A DNA stretch of 64,000 bases from JANPEZ01 sp031423155. Lineage in GTDB: Bacteria > Actinomycetota > UBA4738 > HRBIN12. The stretch lies in assembly GCA_031423155.1 (NCBI GenBank), contig JANPEZ010000161.1, positions 1 through 64,000 of the forward strand. The letters run 5' to 3'. Each line of letters opens with the position of its first letter. Within the stretch, counting starts at the first letter, position 1. The notes beneath the pieces are model-generated. The model saw nothing but the letters and a program-made list of their open reading frames with translations, ran no database searches and was not told the origin of the DNA. Positions 54,503 through 63,391 of this stretch are shown one piece after another. Both the position numbers and the translations under genes were made by a program.

Positions 54503-55702
54503 TCAGGTTCGAACTAGCAGCGACTCAAGTCCTCGGATTATGTAGCTCGGTTTCCACGAAGGTTCCTCGACGAGTTCCAGGCGGGGGAGTCGCTTCAGCA
54601 CCGTCGCGAAGGAAGTCGTCAGCTCGAGGCGAGCCAGCGGCGCGCCCAGACAGAAGTGGATGCCGGCTCCGAAGGTCAAGTGAGGGTTCGGTTCGCGGGT
54701 GATGTCCAGGGCGTCCGGGTTCTCGAAGACCGACGGGTCGCGGTTGGCCGAACCGAAGAGCAGACCCAGCTCCGCGCCGCGGGGAACGGTGACGCCGTGG
54801 ATCTGGAAGTCCTCCAGGACCCAGCGCTCGAACATCTGAAGCGGGGTGTCCCATCGCATGAGTTCCTCGACCGCGCTCGGAATCAGCGAAGGCTCGGAGC
54901 GCAGACGCGCCAATGCGGAAGGGTTGCGGAACAGGGTCCACCAGCCGTTTCCCGTCACGTTCACGGTGGCCTCGTGACCGGCGTTCAGCAGGAGAACGCA
55001 AGTTCCGACCAGCTCGTCTTCTGTCAGGCGTTCGCCGTCGTCGATGACGGAAGCCATCGCGCTGATCAGGTCCTCACGAGGGCGCGCGCGTCTCTCGGCC
55101 GCCAGCGATCGCAGGTACGCCGAGAACTCCTCGCTCGCTTTCACCGCGATCTGAGCGGCGTCCTCCGTGGGGTTGAGCTCGTACATGCCGCAGATGTCCG
55201 CGGACCAAGGTCGAAGCAACGGGCGGTCCGATTCCGGAACGCCGAGCAGTTCGGCTATGACCGCAACGGGCAAGGGCTCCGCGATGGAGGAGATCAGGTC
55301 GAATACCCCCTCGACGGCATCGATCAGCCCGTCGGTCATGCGCTGGATGGGCTCCCGAAGCGATCCGACCATGCGAGGGGTGAATGCCTTGGCCACCAGA
55401 CGACGAACCCGAGTGTGGTCCGGCGGTTCCATGTCGAGTATCCCGGACCGTATGAGCCTGTAGAAGGGCTCGTGCGCTGCCGGCTCGGGCAAGCGGCCCA
55501 TGTCCTTGTGGGTGGTCTTGTGCAGGTAGGTCCGCCCGAATCGCCGGTCTCGCAGAAGCGAGTCGACATCCTGGTATCTGGAGACGAGCCAGTGGTCGGT
55601 CTCGGCGTGATAGTGGACGGGAGCTTCATCGCGCAGCCGCTCGTAAACCCCGTAGGGATGGGCGATGAAACCGAGGTCATCCGGCGCGAATCCCAGGTCC
55701 AC
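54503..55702 (-). CDS. Cytochrome P450
   Basis: 399 residues, soluble bacterial type. I-helix (LLLNAGHEATVN, with Ala-Gly-His-Glu-Ala-Thr), K-helix ExxR (EELMRWDTPLQ) and heme loop LTFGAGIHFCLGAPLARLE with Cys351. Monooxygenase, substrate unknown. GTG start at 55702, 6 bases after TACCGT: probably leaderless. It is divergent from the acetyltransferase; no ferredoxin or reductase is adjacent. Confidence 0.93.
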   Translation of the reverse strand: MDLGFAPDDLGFIAHPYGVYERLRDEAPVHYHAETDHWLVSRYQDVDSLLRDRRFGRTYLHKTTHKDMGRLPEPAAHEPFYRLIRSGILDMEPPDHTRVRRLVAKAFTPRMVGSLREPIQRMTDGLIDAVEGVFDLISSIAEPLPVAVIAELLGVPESDRPLLRPWSADICGMYELNPTEDAAQIAVKASEEFSAYLRSLAAERRARPREDLISAMASVIDDGERLTEDELVGTCVLLLNAGHEATVNVTGNGWWTLFRNPSALARLRSEPSLIPSAVEELMRWDTPLQMFERWVLEDFQIHGVTVPRGAELGLLFGSANRDPSVFENPDALDITREPNPHLTFGAGIHFCLGAPLARLELTTSFATVLKRLPRLELVEEPSWKPSYIIRGLESLLVRT

Positions 55703-55708
55703 CCGCGT

Positions 55709-55714
55709 ACGGTA
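55709..55714 (-). promoter_or_regulatory. Leaderless minus-10 box TACCGT of the P450 gene
   Basis: Six bases before the GTG at 55702; shares two bases with the opposite box at 55713-55718. Confidence 0.5.
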
Positions 55715-55718
55715 GCGT
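55713..55718 (+). promoter_or_regulatory. Leaderless minus-10 box TAGCGT of the acetyltransferase gene
   Basis: Eight bases before the ATG at 55727; overlaps the divergent P450 box by two bases. Confidence 0.5.
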
Positions 55719-55726
55719 CCCGGACC

Positions 55727-56176
55727 ATGATCGCGCTTCAGCCGCTAGAAGGCGACCGCGAACGCTGGCTGCCCCTGATGCTCGAGGCCGACGAGTCCGA
55801 GCTGATCGTTCGCGGATACATGAACGAGGGCGAGCTGTTGGCGATAGTCGAAGGCGGCGAGACCGTCGGGATCATGCTGGTGCTCCCCGATGGGAGCCAA
55901 CTCGAGATCAAGAACTTCGCCGTCACCGAGGAGCACCGTGGTCGCGGGATCGGATCGGCCGCCATCGAGGCCGCCGCCGACCGAGCCCGCGCAGCCGGTT
56001 ACGAGCGACTGACGGTTGGAACCGCCGACTCGGCCCCCGCAACCATCGGCTTCTACCTTCGCGCCGGGTTCGCCCGGGCGGGCGCTCGGGAAGGCTTCTT
56101 CGATGACTATCCCGAGCCGGTGATCGAGGACGGGATCGTCGCCCACGACATGGTGATGTTCTCGAGAGAGCTCTAG
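55727..56176 (+). CDS. GNAT family N-acetyltransferase
   Basis: 149 residues. GNAT fold with acetyl-CoA loop EEHRGRGIGSAAIEAA and the later IGFYLRAGFARAG. Substrate unknown. The frame is open for another 357 codons upstream, antisense to the P450; the ATG at 55727 with its leaderless box sets the start. Its stop overlaps the convergent deacylase stop. Confidence 0.88.
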   Translation: MIALQPLEGDRERWLPLMLEADESELIVRGYMNEGELLAIVEGGETVGIMLVLPDGSQLEIKNFAVTEEHRGRGIGSAAIEAAADRARAAGYERLTVGTADSAPATIGFYLRAGFARAGAREGFFDDYPEPVIEDGIVAHDMVMFSREL

Positions 56177-57732
56177 CTGCGGCGCAAGATGCGGCCGGCA
56201 CGTTCGCGGCGCTCGCCGTCCCAGGCCACCCGGCCGTTCACGACGACCAGGTCGAATCCCTCCGGGTAGGAGTGGGGTGCGCCGAAATCGGCGGTGTCAG
56301 CGACCGTTGCGGGGTCGAAGACGACCAGGTCCGCGAAGCCTCCCTCAGCGACTCGTCCTCGATCGACCAGGCCGAATCGATCTGCCGGCAGGGATGTCAT
56401 CTTCGCGACGGCAGTCTCGAGGGAAAGCACGCCGAGGTCGCGCACGTAACGGCCCAGCACTCGAGGGAAGGTTCCGTAGTTGCGGGGGTGAACGGGGAAC
56501 GCCCCGAGCGGCCCCTCCGGCGACATCGAGGTCGCGTCCGAGGCAACCATGATCTCGGGTCGCGCCAGGATCGCTTGGACGTCGTCCTCGTCCATGGCGT
56601 GACCGATGCATGCGGTCTCGGGTTCCTCCAACAGGAGTCTGTACATCGCGTCTGCGGGCGTAAGACCCATGCTGTCGGCGATCGAGACCATGTCCTTGCC
56701 GTTCCATCGATCGTCCGCGGTGCTCTCGATGACGATCTTGTCCCAGCCGACGCCCTTGATCGAGCTCTGCCAGAGCCCCTCGCCGTTCTCGACTACGTGG
56801 GTGAGGCGTGCGCGTCGGTCCGGGTCGCTCAGCACCTCCTGAAGCTCTTCGACGGGAGCCCAGTCCGGTAGCAGTGACCAAAGCACCGAGCCCCACGCGG
56901 TGTAGGGGTACTGATCGGCCGTCGCATCCCGGCCCTCGAACAGGGCCAGCAGCTCCGCGGTCTTGCCGATGACCATTTCGGTCTCGCACTTGAGGTGGCT
57001 GACGTGCGCGGGAATTCCGGCGCGCTCGCCGATATCGATGGCCTCTCTAACTGCTGCGAACAGGTTCTCGCCCTCACCGCGGATGTGGCTGGCGTAGACA
57101 CCACCGAAGGGAGCCGCAGTCGCGGCCAACTCCACCACTTCGTCGGTGCCTGAGTACATCCCCGGTACGTAGATCAGACCCGTGGACAGGCCGATCGCGC
57201 CACCTTCCATCGCATCCGCCACGAAGCCTCGCATCGCCGTAAGTTCCTCCGTCGTCGGCGCGCGACGCTGCATGCCCATCACTTCTCCACGAACCGCACC
57301 GTGGCCGACCAGCGCGGCGATGTTGGCCGCGGGCCTGCACGAGTCGAGAGCATCAAGGAAGTTGCCGAACGAAGGCCAGGCCATGTCCAGATCCTCGGCG
57401 CGGACTCCCATCATGGTCGCGGAATCGTGAGCACCGGCCGCCGGCCAGGGAGAGGTCCCACAATTACCCACCACGACGGTGGTCACCCCCTGGCGGACGG
57501 TGCTGTCCATCCATGGTTCCACGAGCGGACCGACGTCGGAGTGGTTGTGAACGTCGATGGATCCAGGGGCCAGCACCCGGCCCGAAGCCTCGACCGTGCG
57601 CGCAGCCTCCGGGGGTCGATCGTCCCTGCCGAGTGCCACGATCCGCTCGCCCTGGATCCCTACCCAGGCGGGAAAGCCGGGCGAACCGGTGCCGTCGAGA
57701 ACCGACGCCCCATGGATGACTAGGTCGAGCAC
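56173..57732 (-). CDS. N-acyl-D-amino-acid deacylase (amidohydrolase family)
   Basis: 519 residues. Amidohydrolase-fold deacylase that releases D-amino acids from N-acyl forms. Visible metal and catalytic features: GSIDVHNHSD, the Cys of VVGNCGTSP, ASHIRGEGE, HVSHLKCE and VASDATSMSPEG. GTG start at 57732, 6 bases after TAGCAT. Divergent from the sulfur-relay operon. Confidence 0.9.
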   Translation of the reverse strand: MLDLVIHGASVLDGTGSPGFPAWVGIQGERIVALGRDDRPPEAARTVEASGRVLAPGSIDVHNHSDVGPLVEPWMDSTVRQGVTTVVVGNCGTSPWPAAGAHDSATMMGVRAEDLDMAWPSFGNFLDALDSCRPAANIAALVGHGAVRGEVMGMQRRAPTTEELTAMRGFVADAMEGGAIGLSTGLIYVPGMYSGTDEVVELAATAAPFGGVYASHIRGEGENLFAAVREAIDIGERAGIPAHVSHLKCETEMVIGKTAELLALFEGRDATADQYPYTAWGSVLWSLLPDWAPVEELQEVLSDPDRRARLTHVVENGEGLWQSSIKGVGWDKIVIESTADDRWNGKDMVSIADSMGLTPADAMYRLLLEEPETACIGHAMDEDDVQAILARPEIMVASDATSMSPEGPLGAFPVHPRNYGTFPRVLGRYVRDLGVLSLETAVAKMTSLPADRFGLVDRGRVAEGGFADLVVFDPATVADTADFGAPHSYPEGFDLVVVNGRVAWDGERRERAGRILRRS

Positions 57733-57738
57733 CCGCAG

Positions 57739-57744
57739 ATGCTA
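57739..57744 (-). promoter_or_regulatory. Leaderless minus-10 box TAGCAT of the deacylase gene
   Basis: Six bases before the GTG at 57732. Confidence 0.5.
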
Positions 57745-57844
57745 CCCCGGCATATTCCCGCCGACGGTCCCGACTTGCTCGGGCACGATGGCCCCCACCT
57801 TCACGCACCCCAAGGCCCAGTCTTGAACCGACAAGGAGGCCACC

Positions 57845-58246
57845 ATGGACGACACCTTCTCCCTCGTCTTGTTCTCGGGAACCGACGACAAGCTCAACGC
57901 AGCCGCAGTGCTGACCGTTGGTGCGGCTGCGATGGGCCGCAAGGTCAACATCTTCCTGCAGTACTGGGCGCTGGATGCCTTCCGAGCCGACCACGTACAC
58001 AAGGATCATGGCGTCTCGCCGGAAGCCGGACCCGACGGAGCGGCCACCTTCCAGCGCCACGGCGCCAACCACTGGAGCGATCTGTTCACTCAGGCCAAGA
58101 CCATCGGTGAGGTCGGGATCCACGCCTGCTCCCTGTCGATGGAGATGTTCGACATAACCAAGGACGACCTCGACCCCTTGGTCGACGACGTCGAAGGGGT
58201 CGCCTCCTTCTTCATGGAGGTCGACGGCCCGGTGACCTTTATCTAG
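57845..58246 (+). CDS. DsrE-like sulfur-relay protein 1
   Basis: 133 residues, DsrE/DsrF fold. Opens FSLVLFSGTDDKLNAAAVLTVGAAAMGRKVNIFL (in parts) and has the candidate persulfide Cys in IHACSLSMEMFDI. Members of this family pass sulfane sulfur between carriers. AAGGAGG precedes the ATG. First of a five-gene operon with 1-12 base gaps: DsrE, TusA, SQR-like, TusA, DsrE. Confidence 0.82.
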   Translation: MDDTFSLVLFSGTDDKLNAAAVLTVGAAAMGRKVNIFLQYWALDAFRADHVHKDHGVSPEAGPDGAATFQRHGANHWSDLFTQAKTIGEVGIHACSLSMEMFDITKDDLDPLVDDVEGVASFFMEVDGPVTFI

Positions 58247-58258
58247 GAGGTGGGAAAG

Positions 58259-58501
58259 ATGACGACAACCGCAGACATCACCCGCTCGATCGACGCGCGC
58301 GGCATGCCGTGCCCGGGCCCGCTGATGAGCTTGATCGGCGCGATCCGCGAAGGCACGGTCGGAGACATGATCGAGGTCCTCTCCAGCGACGAGGGCTCCC
58401 GTACGGATATCCCCGCGTGGGTCAGCAAGGCCGGACACGAACTCGTGGAGGTAGCCGAAGACGAGGGCTTCGCACACTTCGTGATCAAGAAGGTGCGCTG
58501 A
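58259..58501 (+). CDS. TusA-like sulfur carrier 1
   Basis: 80 residues. The CPxP motif is visible in DARGMPCPGPLMSL; the Cys carries persulfide sulfur in TusA. ATG at 58259 has AGGAGG at 58245-58250. One base separates it from the flavoprotein gene. Confidence 0.88.
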   Translation: MTTTADITRSIDARGMPCPGPLMSLIGAIREGTVGDMIEVLSSDEGSRTDIPAWVSKAGHELVEVAEDEGFAHFVIKKVR

Positions 58502-58502
58502 C

Positions 58503-59663
58503 ATGCCCGCCCGGGTAGTGGTCCTTGGGGGAGGGGTAGGCGGGACGCTCGCCGCGAACCTGCTCGACAAGGAGCTGGGCGGCGACGTGTCGGTCACCGT
58601 CGTGGACCCGACCGGGATGCACGTCTATCAGCCCGGATTCCTGTACGTGGCCCTCGGTGAGGCGAATGGGCGCTGGCTCTCACGCGACGAGCGCACTCTC
58701 CTGCGACCGAACATCGACCTCGCGGTCGAGCGGGCGATCCGGATCCACCCGGAAGCCGGCACGGTCCAGTTGGAGCGCGGCGGCAACTTGGAATGGGACT
58801 ACCTCGTGCTTGCTACAGGAGCGCGTCTCGTCCCCGAGCAGATCCCGGGCCTCGTCGAGGGCTCGCAGGAGTTCTACTCCCTCGAGGGCGCTGAGCGCCT
58901 CCGCGAGGAACTGCGCCGCTTCGACGGCGGACGCATCAAGGTCGGCATCGCCGGCATCCCCTACAAGTGCCCTCCGGCTCCCGTCGAGTTCGTGTTCATG
59001 CTTGAGGACCATCTCCGCAAGCGCGGCATCCGCGAGCGCTCGGAGCTCACGCTGCTCTCACCGCTCAACCGCGCTTTCACGATCGAGAGCGCTTCCAAGG
59101 TGATCCAGCCGATCATGGTCGAGCGTGGGATCGGGCTCGAGACCTTCTTCAATGTCGAGTCCGTGGACCCGAGCGCCGGCATCGTCGAGTCGCTGGAGGG
59201 CGACAAGGCAGAGTTCGACCTGCTCGTGCTGGTTCCACCTCACAGAGGTCAGAAGGTGATCGAGGACTCCGGGCTGGGAGACGCGGGCGGCTGGGTGCCC
59301 ACCGACAGATTCACCCTTCAGGCCGCCGAGCACGAACGGGTCTTCGCGATGGGCGACTGCACGAACCTGCCGATATCCAAGTCCGGTTCGACGGCACACT
59401 TCGAGGCGCCTGTGATCGCGAGCCGCATCGCCTCGCTGATCCGAGGGACGGTTCCCAAGACCAACTACGGCGGACGGGTCATGTGCTTCCTTGAGACGGG
59501 CAACGGTCAGGCGACCGCGCTTAGGTTCGACTACGAGCACCCGCCCACACCGCCTCAGCCGAATCGCGCGTGGCACACCGCCAAGTGGCTGTTCAACCGC
59601 CTCTACTGGGAGACCGTCCCGAAGGGCCGGATCCCCGAACGGGCGACGAAGGAAAGGAGCTGA
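58503..59663 (+). CDS. FAD-dependent sulfide:quinone oxidoreductase-like protein
   Basis: 386 residues. FAD-binding VVVLGGGVGGTLAANLL, second motif LVLATGARLVPEQIPG, the SQR-like Cys in GIPYKCPPAPVEF, and FAMGDCTNLPISKSGSTAHFE. SQR proteins oxidise sulfide or persulfide to sulfane sulfur and reduce quinone at the membrane; a C-terminal amphipathic stretch (WHTAKWLFNRLYWET) fits membrane attachment. Flanked by two TusA and two DsrE genes, so sulfur is probably handed to carriers. Confidence 0.85.
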   Translation: MPARVVVLGGGVGGTLAANLLDKELGGDVSVTVVDPTGMHVYQPGFLYVALGEANGRWLSRDERTLLRPNIDLAVERAIRIHPEAGTVQLERGGNLEWDYLVLATGARLVPEQIPGLVEGSQEFYSLEGAERLREELRRFDGGRIKVGIAGIPYKCPPAPVEFVFMLEDHLRKRGIRERSELTLLSPLNRAFTIESASKVIQPIMVERGIGLETFFNVESVDPSAGIVESLEGDKAEFDLLVLVPPHRGQKVIEDSGLGDAGGWVPTDRFTLQAAEHERVFAMGDCTNLPISKSGSTAHFEAPVIASRIASLIRGTVPKTNYGGRVMCFLETGNGQATALRFDYEHPPTPPQPNRAWHTAKWLFNRLYWETVPKGRIPERATKERS

Positions 59664-59665
59664 AG

Positions 59666-59899
59666 ATGAGCGCGACGATAGCCAAGTCGCTGGACCTGAA
59701 GGGACTCAGCTGCCCCATGCCCATCGCCAAGACCGCGCAGGCGATCAGGGATCTCAAGCCGGGAGAGCTGATCGAGTCATTCGCGACCGATCCAGGCTCC
59801 GTCCCTGACTTCGCAGCCTGGTGCAAGAGCACCGGTCACGTCATGGTCGAACAGACCCAGGAAAGCGGCGTCTACCACTTCCTGATCCAGAAGAGGTGA
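59666..59899 (+). CDS. TusA-like sulfur carrier 2
   Basis: 77 residues, CPxP in LDLKGLSCPMPIAKTA, with a second Cys (AAWCKSTGH) as in many TusA proteins. ATG at 59666 with AAAGGAGC upstream. Distinct in sequence from TusA-like 1. Confidence 0.9.
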   Translation: MSATIAKSLDLKGLSCPMPIAKTAQAIRDLKPGELIESFATDPGSVPDFAAWCKSTGHVMVEQTQESGVYHFLIQKR

Positions 59900-59904
59900 T
59901 CCAG

Positions 59905-60435
59905 ATGACGTCGATACAAGCCACCCTCGAGGAGCAGGCGCCCGTCGAGCCGACCCATGTCAGGCACGACAAGCTCGTGATCATGGCCTGGAGCGGCGAC
60001 CTGGACAAGATCTGGCCCTCGTTCATCCTGGGCACCACGGGCGCCGCCATGGGTATGGAGACGACGATCTTCTTCACGTTCTGGGGCTTGTTCCCGCTGG
60101 TCAAGAACGACGTTCGGCTCACGGGCGAGAACTGGATGCAGAAGATGCTCTCGATGATGAATCGAGGCGGCACCGAGCACCTCAAGCTCGGCAAGATGAA
60201 CTTCGCCGGCATGGGGCCGGCGATGATGATGAAACTCGCCGAGGAGCACCACGTCGCCTCTCCGCAGGAGCTCCTCGAGGTCGCGCGCGACCTGGGGGTC
60301 CACCTGGTTCCCTGCCAGATGACGATGGATCTTCTCGGCCTGACGAAGGAAGACCTGATCGAAGGACTCGATGAACCGGCGGGCGCGACCACCGCGCTGC
60401 TCGAGGCCCAGGACGCGGTGACCCTGTTCATATAG
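59905..60435 (+). CDS. DsrE-like sulfur-relay protein 2
   Basis: 176 residues, DsrE/DsrF/DsrH-like family. KLVIMAWSGDLDKIWPSFILGTTGAAMGMETTIFF (in parts) opens the fold, and the candidate Cys is in HLVPCQMTMDLLGLTKEDL. A longer Met-rich central insertion (WMQKMLSMMNRGG, GMGPAMMMKL) distinguishes it from DsrE-like 1 and could contact the membrane or a partner. Ends the operon; GTGATCCAG precedes the ATG. Confidence 0.85.
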   Translation: MTSIQATLEEQAPVEPTHVRHDKLVIMAWSGDLDKIWPSFILGTTGAAMGMETTIFFTFWGLFPLVKNDVRLTGENWMQKMLSMMNRGGTEHLKLGKMNFAGMGPAMMMKLAEEHHVASPQELLEVARDLGVHLVPCQMTMDLLGLTKEDLIEGLDEPAGATTALLEAQDAVTLFI

Positions 60436-60505
60436 CGCCCCTGGACCGTTCGAGGCTGCTAGATGTACCGTGTTCGGAACCGCCAACGCCACTAGGAGGT
60501 TCGTG

Positions 60506-60793
60506 ATGGGACTGCTCGACAAGGCCAAGGAAGTCGCCAAGCAGGGAGCCGACGCTGCCAAGAAGGCAGCAGATGCCGCGAAGGACAAGGCCGACGAGGT
60601 CCAGACCAAGCGCAAGGCCGATGGCCTGGCCGAGCAGCTCGGTTACCTGATCGTCAGGGAGCGCAGCGAGGGCGCGGACGTGAAGGAGGAGGCGGACGGT
60701 CTAGTCGCACAGATCGTCGAGCTACAGAAACAGCTGGCTGAAGGCGACGCGCCTGCAGGAAGTGAAGCGACTCCCGAGGGCCAGGCGGAGTAG
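60506..60793 (+). CDS. Small Ala/Lys-rich coiled-coil protein
   Basis: 95 residues. Helical heptad-like Ala/Lys stretch (LLDKAKEVAKQGADAAKKAADAAKDKADEV) similar to antitoxin-like and LEA-like proteins of Actinomycetota, then a second helix (ADGLVAQIVELQKQLAEG) and acidic tail. ATG at 60506 has AGGAGG at 60494-60499; a likely minus-10 is TACCGT at 60466-60471. Function unknown. Confidence 0.75.
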   Translation: MGLLDKAKEVAKQGADAAKKAADAAKDKADEVQTKRKADGLAEQLGYLIVRERSEGADVKEEADGLVAQIVELQKQLAEGDAPAGSEATPEGQAE

Positions 60794-60794
60794 T

Positions 60795-63002
60795 TCAGGC
60801 GGTCGGTAGCAGGACCCGGAACGAAGCTCCGCCGCCTTCTCGGGCTTCAACCCATGCTCGCCCGCCGTGGAGTTCGGCGAACCTTCTAACCAGCGTCAGG
60901 CCGACTCCGACTCCCGGTGAATGAACCGAACTCGAACCGGGGGCCTGGCGGAACGGTTCGAAGACTGCCTCTCGCAGATCCTCGGGGACGCCCGGACCCT
61001 CGTCCTCGACCATCAGGAGAACCGCGTCCTCCTGGGCGATGGCGCGCACCCAGATACGAGCGTCCGGGGGTGTGTGCCGGATCGCGTTCGACAGCAGGTT
61101 CTCCAAGATCCTCTCGACCTTGGCGGCGTCGACCGCGGCGGTGAGCGGCGCGACGTCGGTGTGGACCTGCCTGATCGCCGCGGCCTCGTTCTCGGCGACG
61201 GCCCGTTCTACCAGAGCAGCTACGTCGGTCGGGCGCCGCTGCGGAGTGATGATCCCCCGCTGCAGACGATCGAGGTCGAGCAGGTCCGATAGCAGGCGCT
61301 CGAGTTTGCGGGCATTCGTCGCGATCCGGTGAACGAAGTCGAGTGCGTCCTCCTGAGGCATCTGAAGGCCCGCCTGTTCCAATGTCAGGGCCGAACCCAA
61401 GATCGAGGTCAATGGGGTTCGAAGGTCGTGCGAGACCGCTTCCAGGAACGTGTTCTTCATCTCGTCGAGGGCCCGGAGTCGTTGCGCTGCTTCACGTTCG
61501 CGCCTGAACGCCTCCGAGTACTTGCGCTCGGACTTCCGCAGGGCTTGTTCGGCCCGTTTGCGCTCTGTGATGTCGACCATGAGTCCGCGAAGGCTCGGGG
61601 GTCCTCCTGGGTCTTTCACCACGTGGACGAGGTCACGGACCCACGCGGTGCGACCGGTGTCGGTAGCGATCCTGTACTCGATGTTCTCGTCCCGGCCCGA
61701 ATCCGCCGCCGCGAGGCACATGGCCAGTGCTGCCTCACGGTCTTCGGGCAAGATGTGATCGCCCCATCTGTGTTCGAGCCAGGTGGCTCCACCGATCAGC
61801 TCCTCGGATCCTCCGCTTACGAAGGAGATCTGCAAGGTCTCCCCGTCGGCCTCCCAGAAGACCGCATCGAGGCTTTCCACGAGTTCGTGAAAGCGCTCCA
61901 GCTCCGACAGGCGTCTTGCGTTCCCGAGCGCGAGCGATGTTATGTCGGCAGTCCCTCCCGCGAGTTGAAGGTCCCGCTCGGAGAAGGAGGAGGTCTCCGT
62001 CGCTGCCACTGCTACGAGCGCGCCGAGGCCGTCGGGTTCCCAGTGCAAAGGTGCGATCAGCATGTCCCTGAAGCCTTCGAACAGGCGGTATTCGGCGGGG
62101 ACCTGCTCCGCGACCTCCTTGGGCAGTAGGAAGGGTTCGGTCACCGAGGACATGAAGCGGCTGGCCACATCGGCCGCGACCTCCTGTCTCGTTCCGGGCG
62201 GGATCGAAAGCACAGGATCGACCGTGGAGTATCGCCGCAGATCGAACGTCCCGGATTCGGGGTCGCGTATGTACACCAATAACGCGCCGTTCGGCACGAG
62301 GGATGCGATCGTCATCTGAGCTTCGCCGAGGATCGCTTCGACATCCTGGATACCCGTCAAGACCTGGGAGAGCCGCAGCAGGGCGGAGGATGCTTGAGCC
62401 GCCTCTCGTTCGGCCTGCAGGAGCCTGGCGTTCTGGAAGGCGATCGCGGCGTGCGAGGAGAGTACTTCGAGCAGTCTGGTGTCCTGGTCGTCGAACTTGC
62501 CGTATCCCAAGCTCGACAGGATGATCACGCCGACGACGTCGGAGCCGGCCAGCATGGGGACGGCAAGGATCGACTCGAGGATGTCTTCCGTGCCCCGGAT
62601 CAGCACTCCGAAGTCGACCTCTCGCGCGTCGGGGGTATTGAACGACTCGCGTGTCTCGGCGACTCGGCCTGTGATGCCCTCCCCTACCAGTGAGACGAGC
62701 TCCTCCAGGGTCTCCTTCTCGTAGTCGGAGAAGAGCTCGCCTCGGAACGCCACGGGCATGAGCGTCAGGCCGTCGGCCTGCAACAGGTAGACCCTGCAGT
62801 TGTGGTAGTCGATGATCGTTCGCAGTTCGGCCGCGATCGCCTGGCCGATCTCCTCGACGTCTCCGAGGCTGTTCAGCTTCGCGGCCAGGCTGTGGAGCAT
62901 GTTCAGCTGAGCTAGTGAGCGCAGGCCGGTATCTACGCCGTTGTTCGTTCCCTCCCTGCCTGCGGGCGCCATCTCACTCCTGTCCGGTCTGACTACGTGC
63001 AT
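60795..63002 (-). CDS. Cytoplasmic hybrid-sensor histidine kinase: GAF-GAF-PAS-HisKA-HATPase
   Basis: 735 residues. Two GAF domains (about 40-200 and 205-365), a PAS domain (about 370-485, ending TERKRAEQALRKSERKY), HisKA with VSHDLRTPLTSILG and HATPase (ILENLLSNAIRHTPP, VEDEGPGVP, GVGVGLTLV). No membrane segment, so it senses small molecules or redox state inside the cell. Unlike the array kinases it is a HisKA (not HisKA_3) enzyme. No regulator lies next to it. Confidence 0.9.
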   Translation of the reverse strand: MHVVRPDRSEMAPAGREGTNNGVDTGLRSLAQLNMLHSLAAKLNSLGDVEEIGQAIAAELRTIIDYHNCRVYLLQADGLTLMPVAFRGELFSDYEKETLEELVSLVGEGITGRVAETRESFNTPDAREVDFGVLIRGTEDILESILAVPMLAGSDVVGVIILSSLGYGKFDDQDTRLLEVLSSHAAIAFQNARLLQAEREAAQASSALLRLSQVLTGIQDVEAILGEAQMTIASLVPNGALLVYIRDPESGTFDLRRYSTVDPVLSIPPGTRQEVAADVASRFMSSVTEPFLLPKEVAEQVPAEYRLFEGFRDMLIAPLHWEPDGLGALVAVAATETSSFSERDLQLAGGTADITSLALGNARRLSELERFHELVESLDAVFWEADGETLQISFVSGGSEELIGGATWLEHRWGDHILPEDREAALAMCLAAADSGRDENIEYRIATDTGRTAWVRDLVHVVKDPGGPPSLRGLMVDITERKRAEQALRKSERKYSEAFRREREAAQRLRALDEMKNTFLEAVSHDLRTPLTSILGSALTLEQAGLQMPQEDALDFVHRIATNARKLERLLSDLLDLDRLQRGIITPQRRPTDVAALVERAVAENEAAAIRQVHTDVAPLTAAVDAAKVERILENLLSNAIRHTPPDARIWVRAIAQEDAVLLMVEDEGPGVPEDLREAVFEPFRQAPGSSSVHSPGVGVGLTLVRRFAELHGGRAWVEAREGGGASFRVLLPTA

Positions 63003-63065
63003 CTTGGACCCCTGATGGTGTTTCGGACTTGCAGGGGGGGTGCTTGAACCGTCAGAGGCGCCCGC

Positions 63066-63071
63066 TAGGCT
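63066..63071 (+). promoter_or_regulatory. Leaderless minus-10 box TAGGCT of the DUF3263 gene
   Basis: Eight bases before the ATG at 63080. Confidence 0.5.
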
Positions 63072-63079
63072 CGGACCCG

Positions 63080-63373
63080 ATGCCTGAGCACACCTCCGAG
63101 GGGAAGACGGTGGGGTCCTCGGACACGCTCGACGAGCGCGCCCGCGAGATCCTCGACCTGGAAAGGACCTGGTGGCAGGAGCCTGTGTCCAAGGAGCGCG
63201 TCATCCGTGCCCGTCTGGGGATCTCTCCGGCCAGGTATCACCAGCTGCTCAACCGCACCATCGATCTCCCCGAGGCTCTCGGCTACGATCCGATGCTGGT
63301 CAGGAGGCTGAGAAGGGTCCGAGAGGACCGCAGGCGCCGTCGGGTTGCGACCCAACTCGGCCTTCCCGTTTGA
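63080..63373 (+). CDS. DUF3263 family protein
   Basis: 97 residues. The actinobacterial DUF3263 pattern is clear: REILDLERTWWQEPVSKERVIRARLGIS (in parts), YHQLLNRTIDLPEALGYDPMLVRRLRR. Helical and probably DNA-binding; function unknown. Family is largely restricted to Actinomycetota, which supports the taxonomic call. Confidence 0.88.
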   Translation: MPEHTSEGKTVGSSDTLDERAREILDLERTWWQEPVSKERVIRARLGISPARYHQLLNRTIDLPEALGYDPMLVRRLRRVREDRRRRRVATQLGLPV

Positions 63374-63378
63374 GACGG

Positions 63379-63384
63379 TAGGAT
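63379..63384 (+). promoter_or_regulatory. Leaderless minus-10 box TAGGAT of the LytR_C gene
   Basis: Seven bases before the GTG at 63392. Confidence 0.5.
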
Positions 63385-63391
63385 TAGCCGC

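Noticed and set aside
54656..55726. Long open frame antisense to the P450, in frame with the acetyltransferase
   Set aside because: No family match, Arg/Gly/Val-rich composition typical of antisense frames in GC-rich DNA; the acetyltransferase has its own leaderless box.
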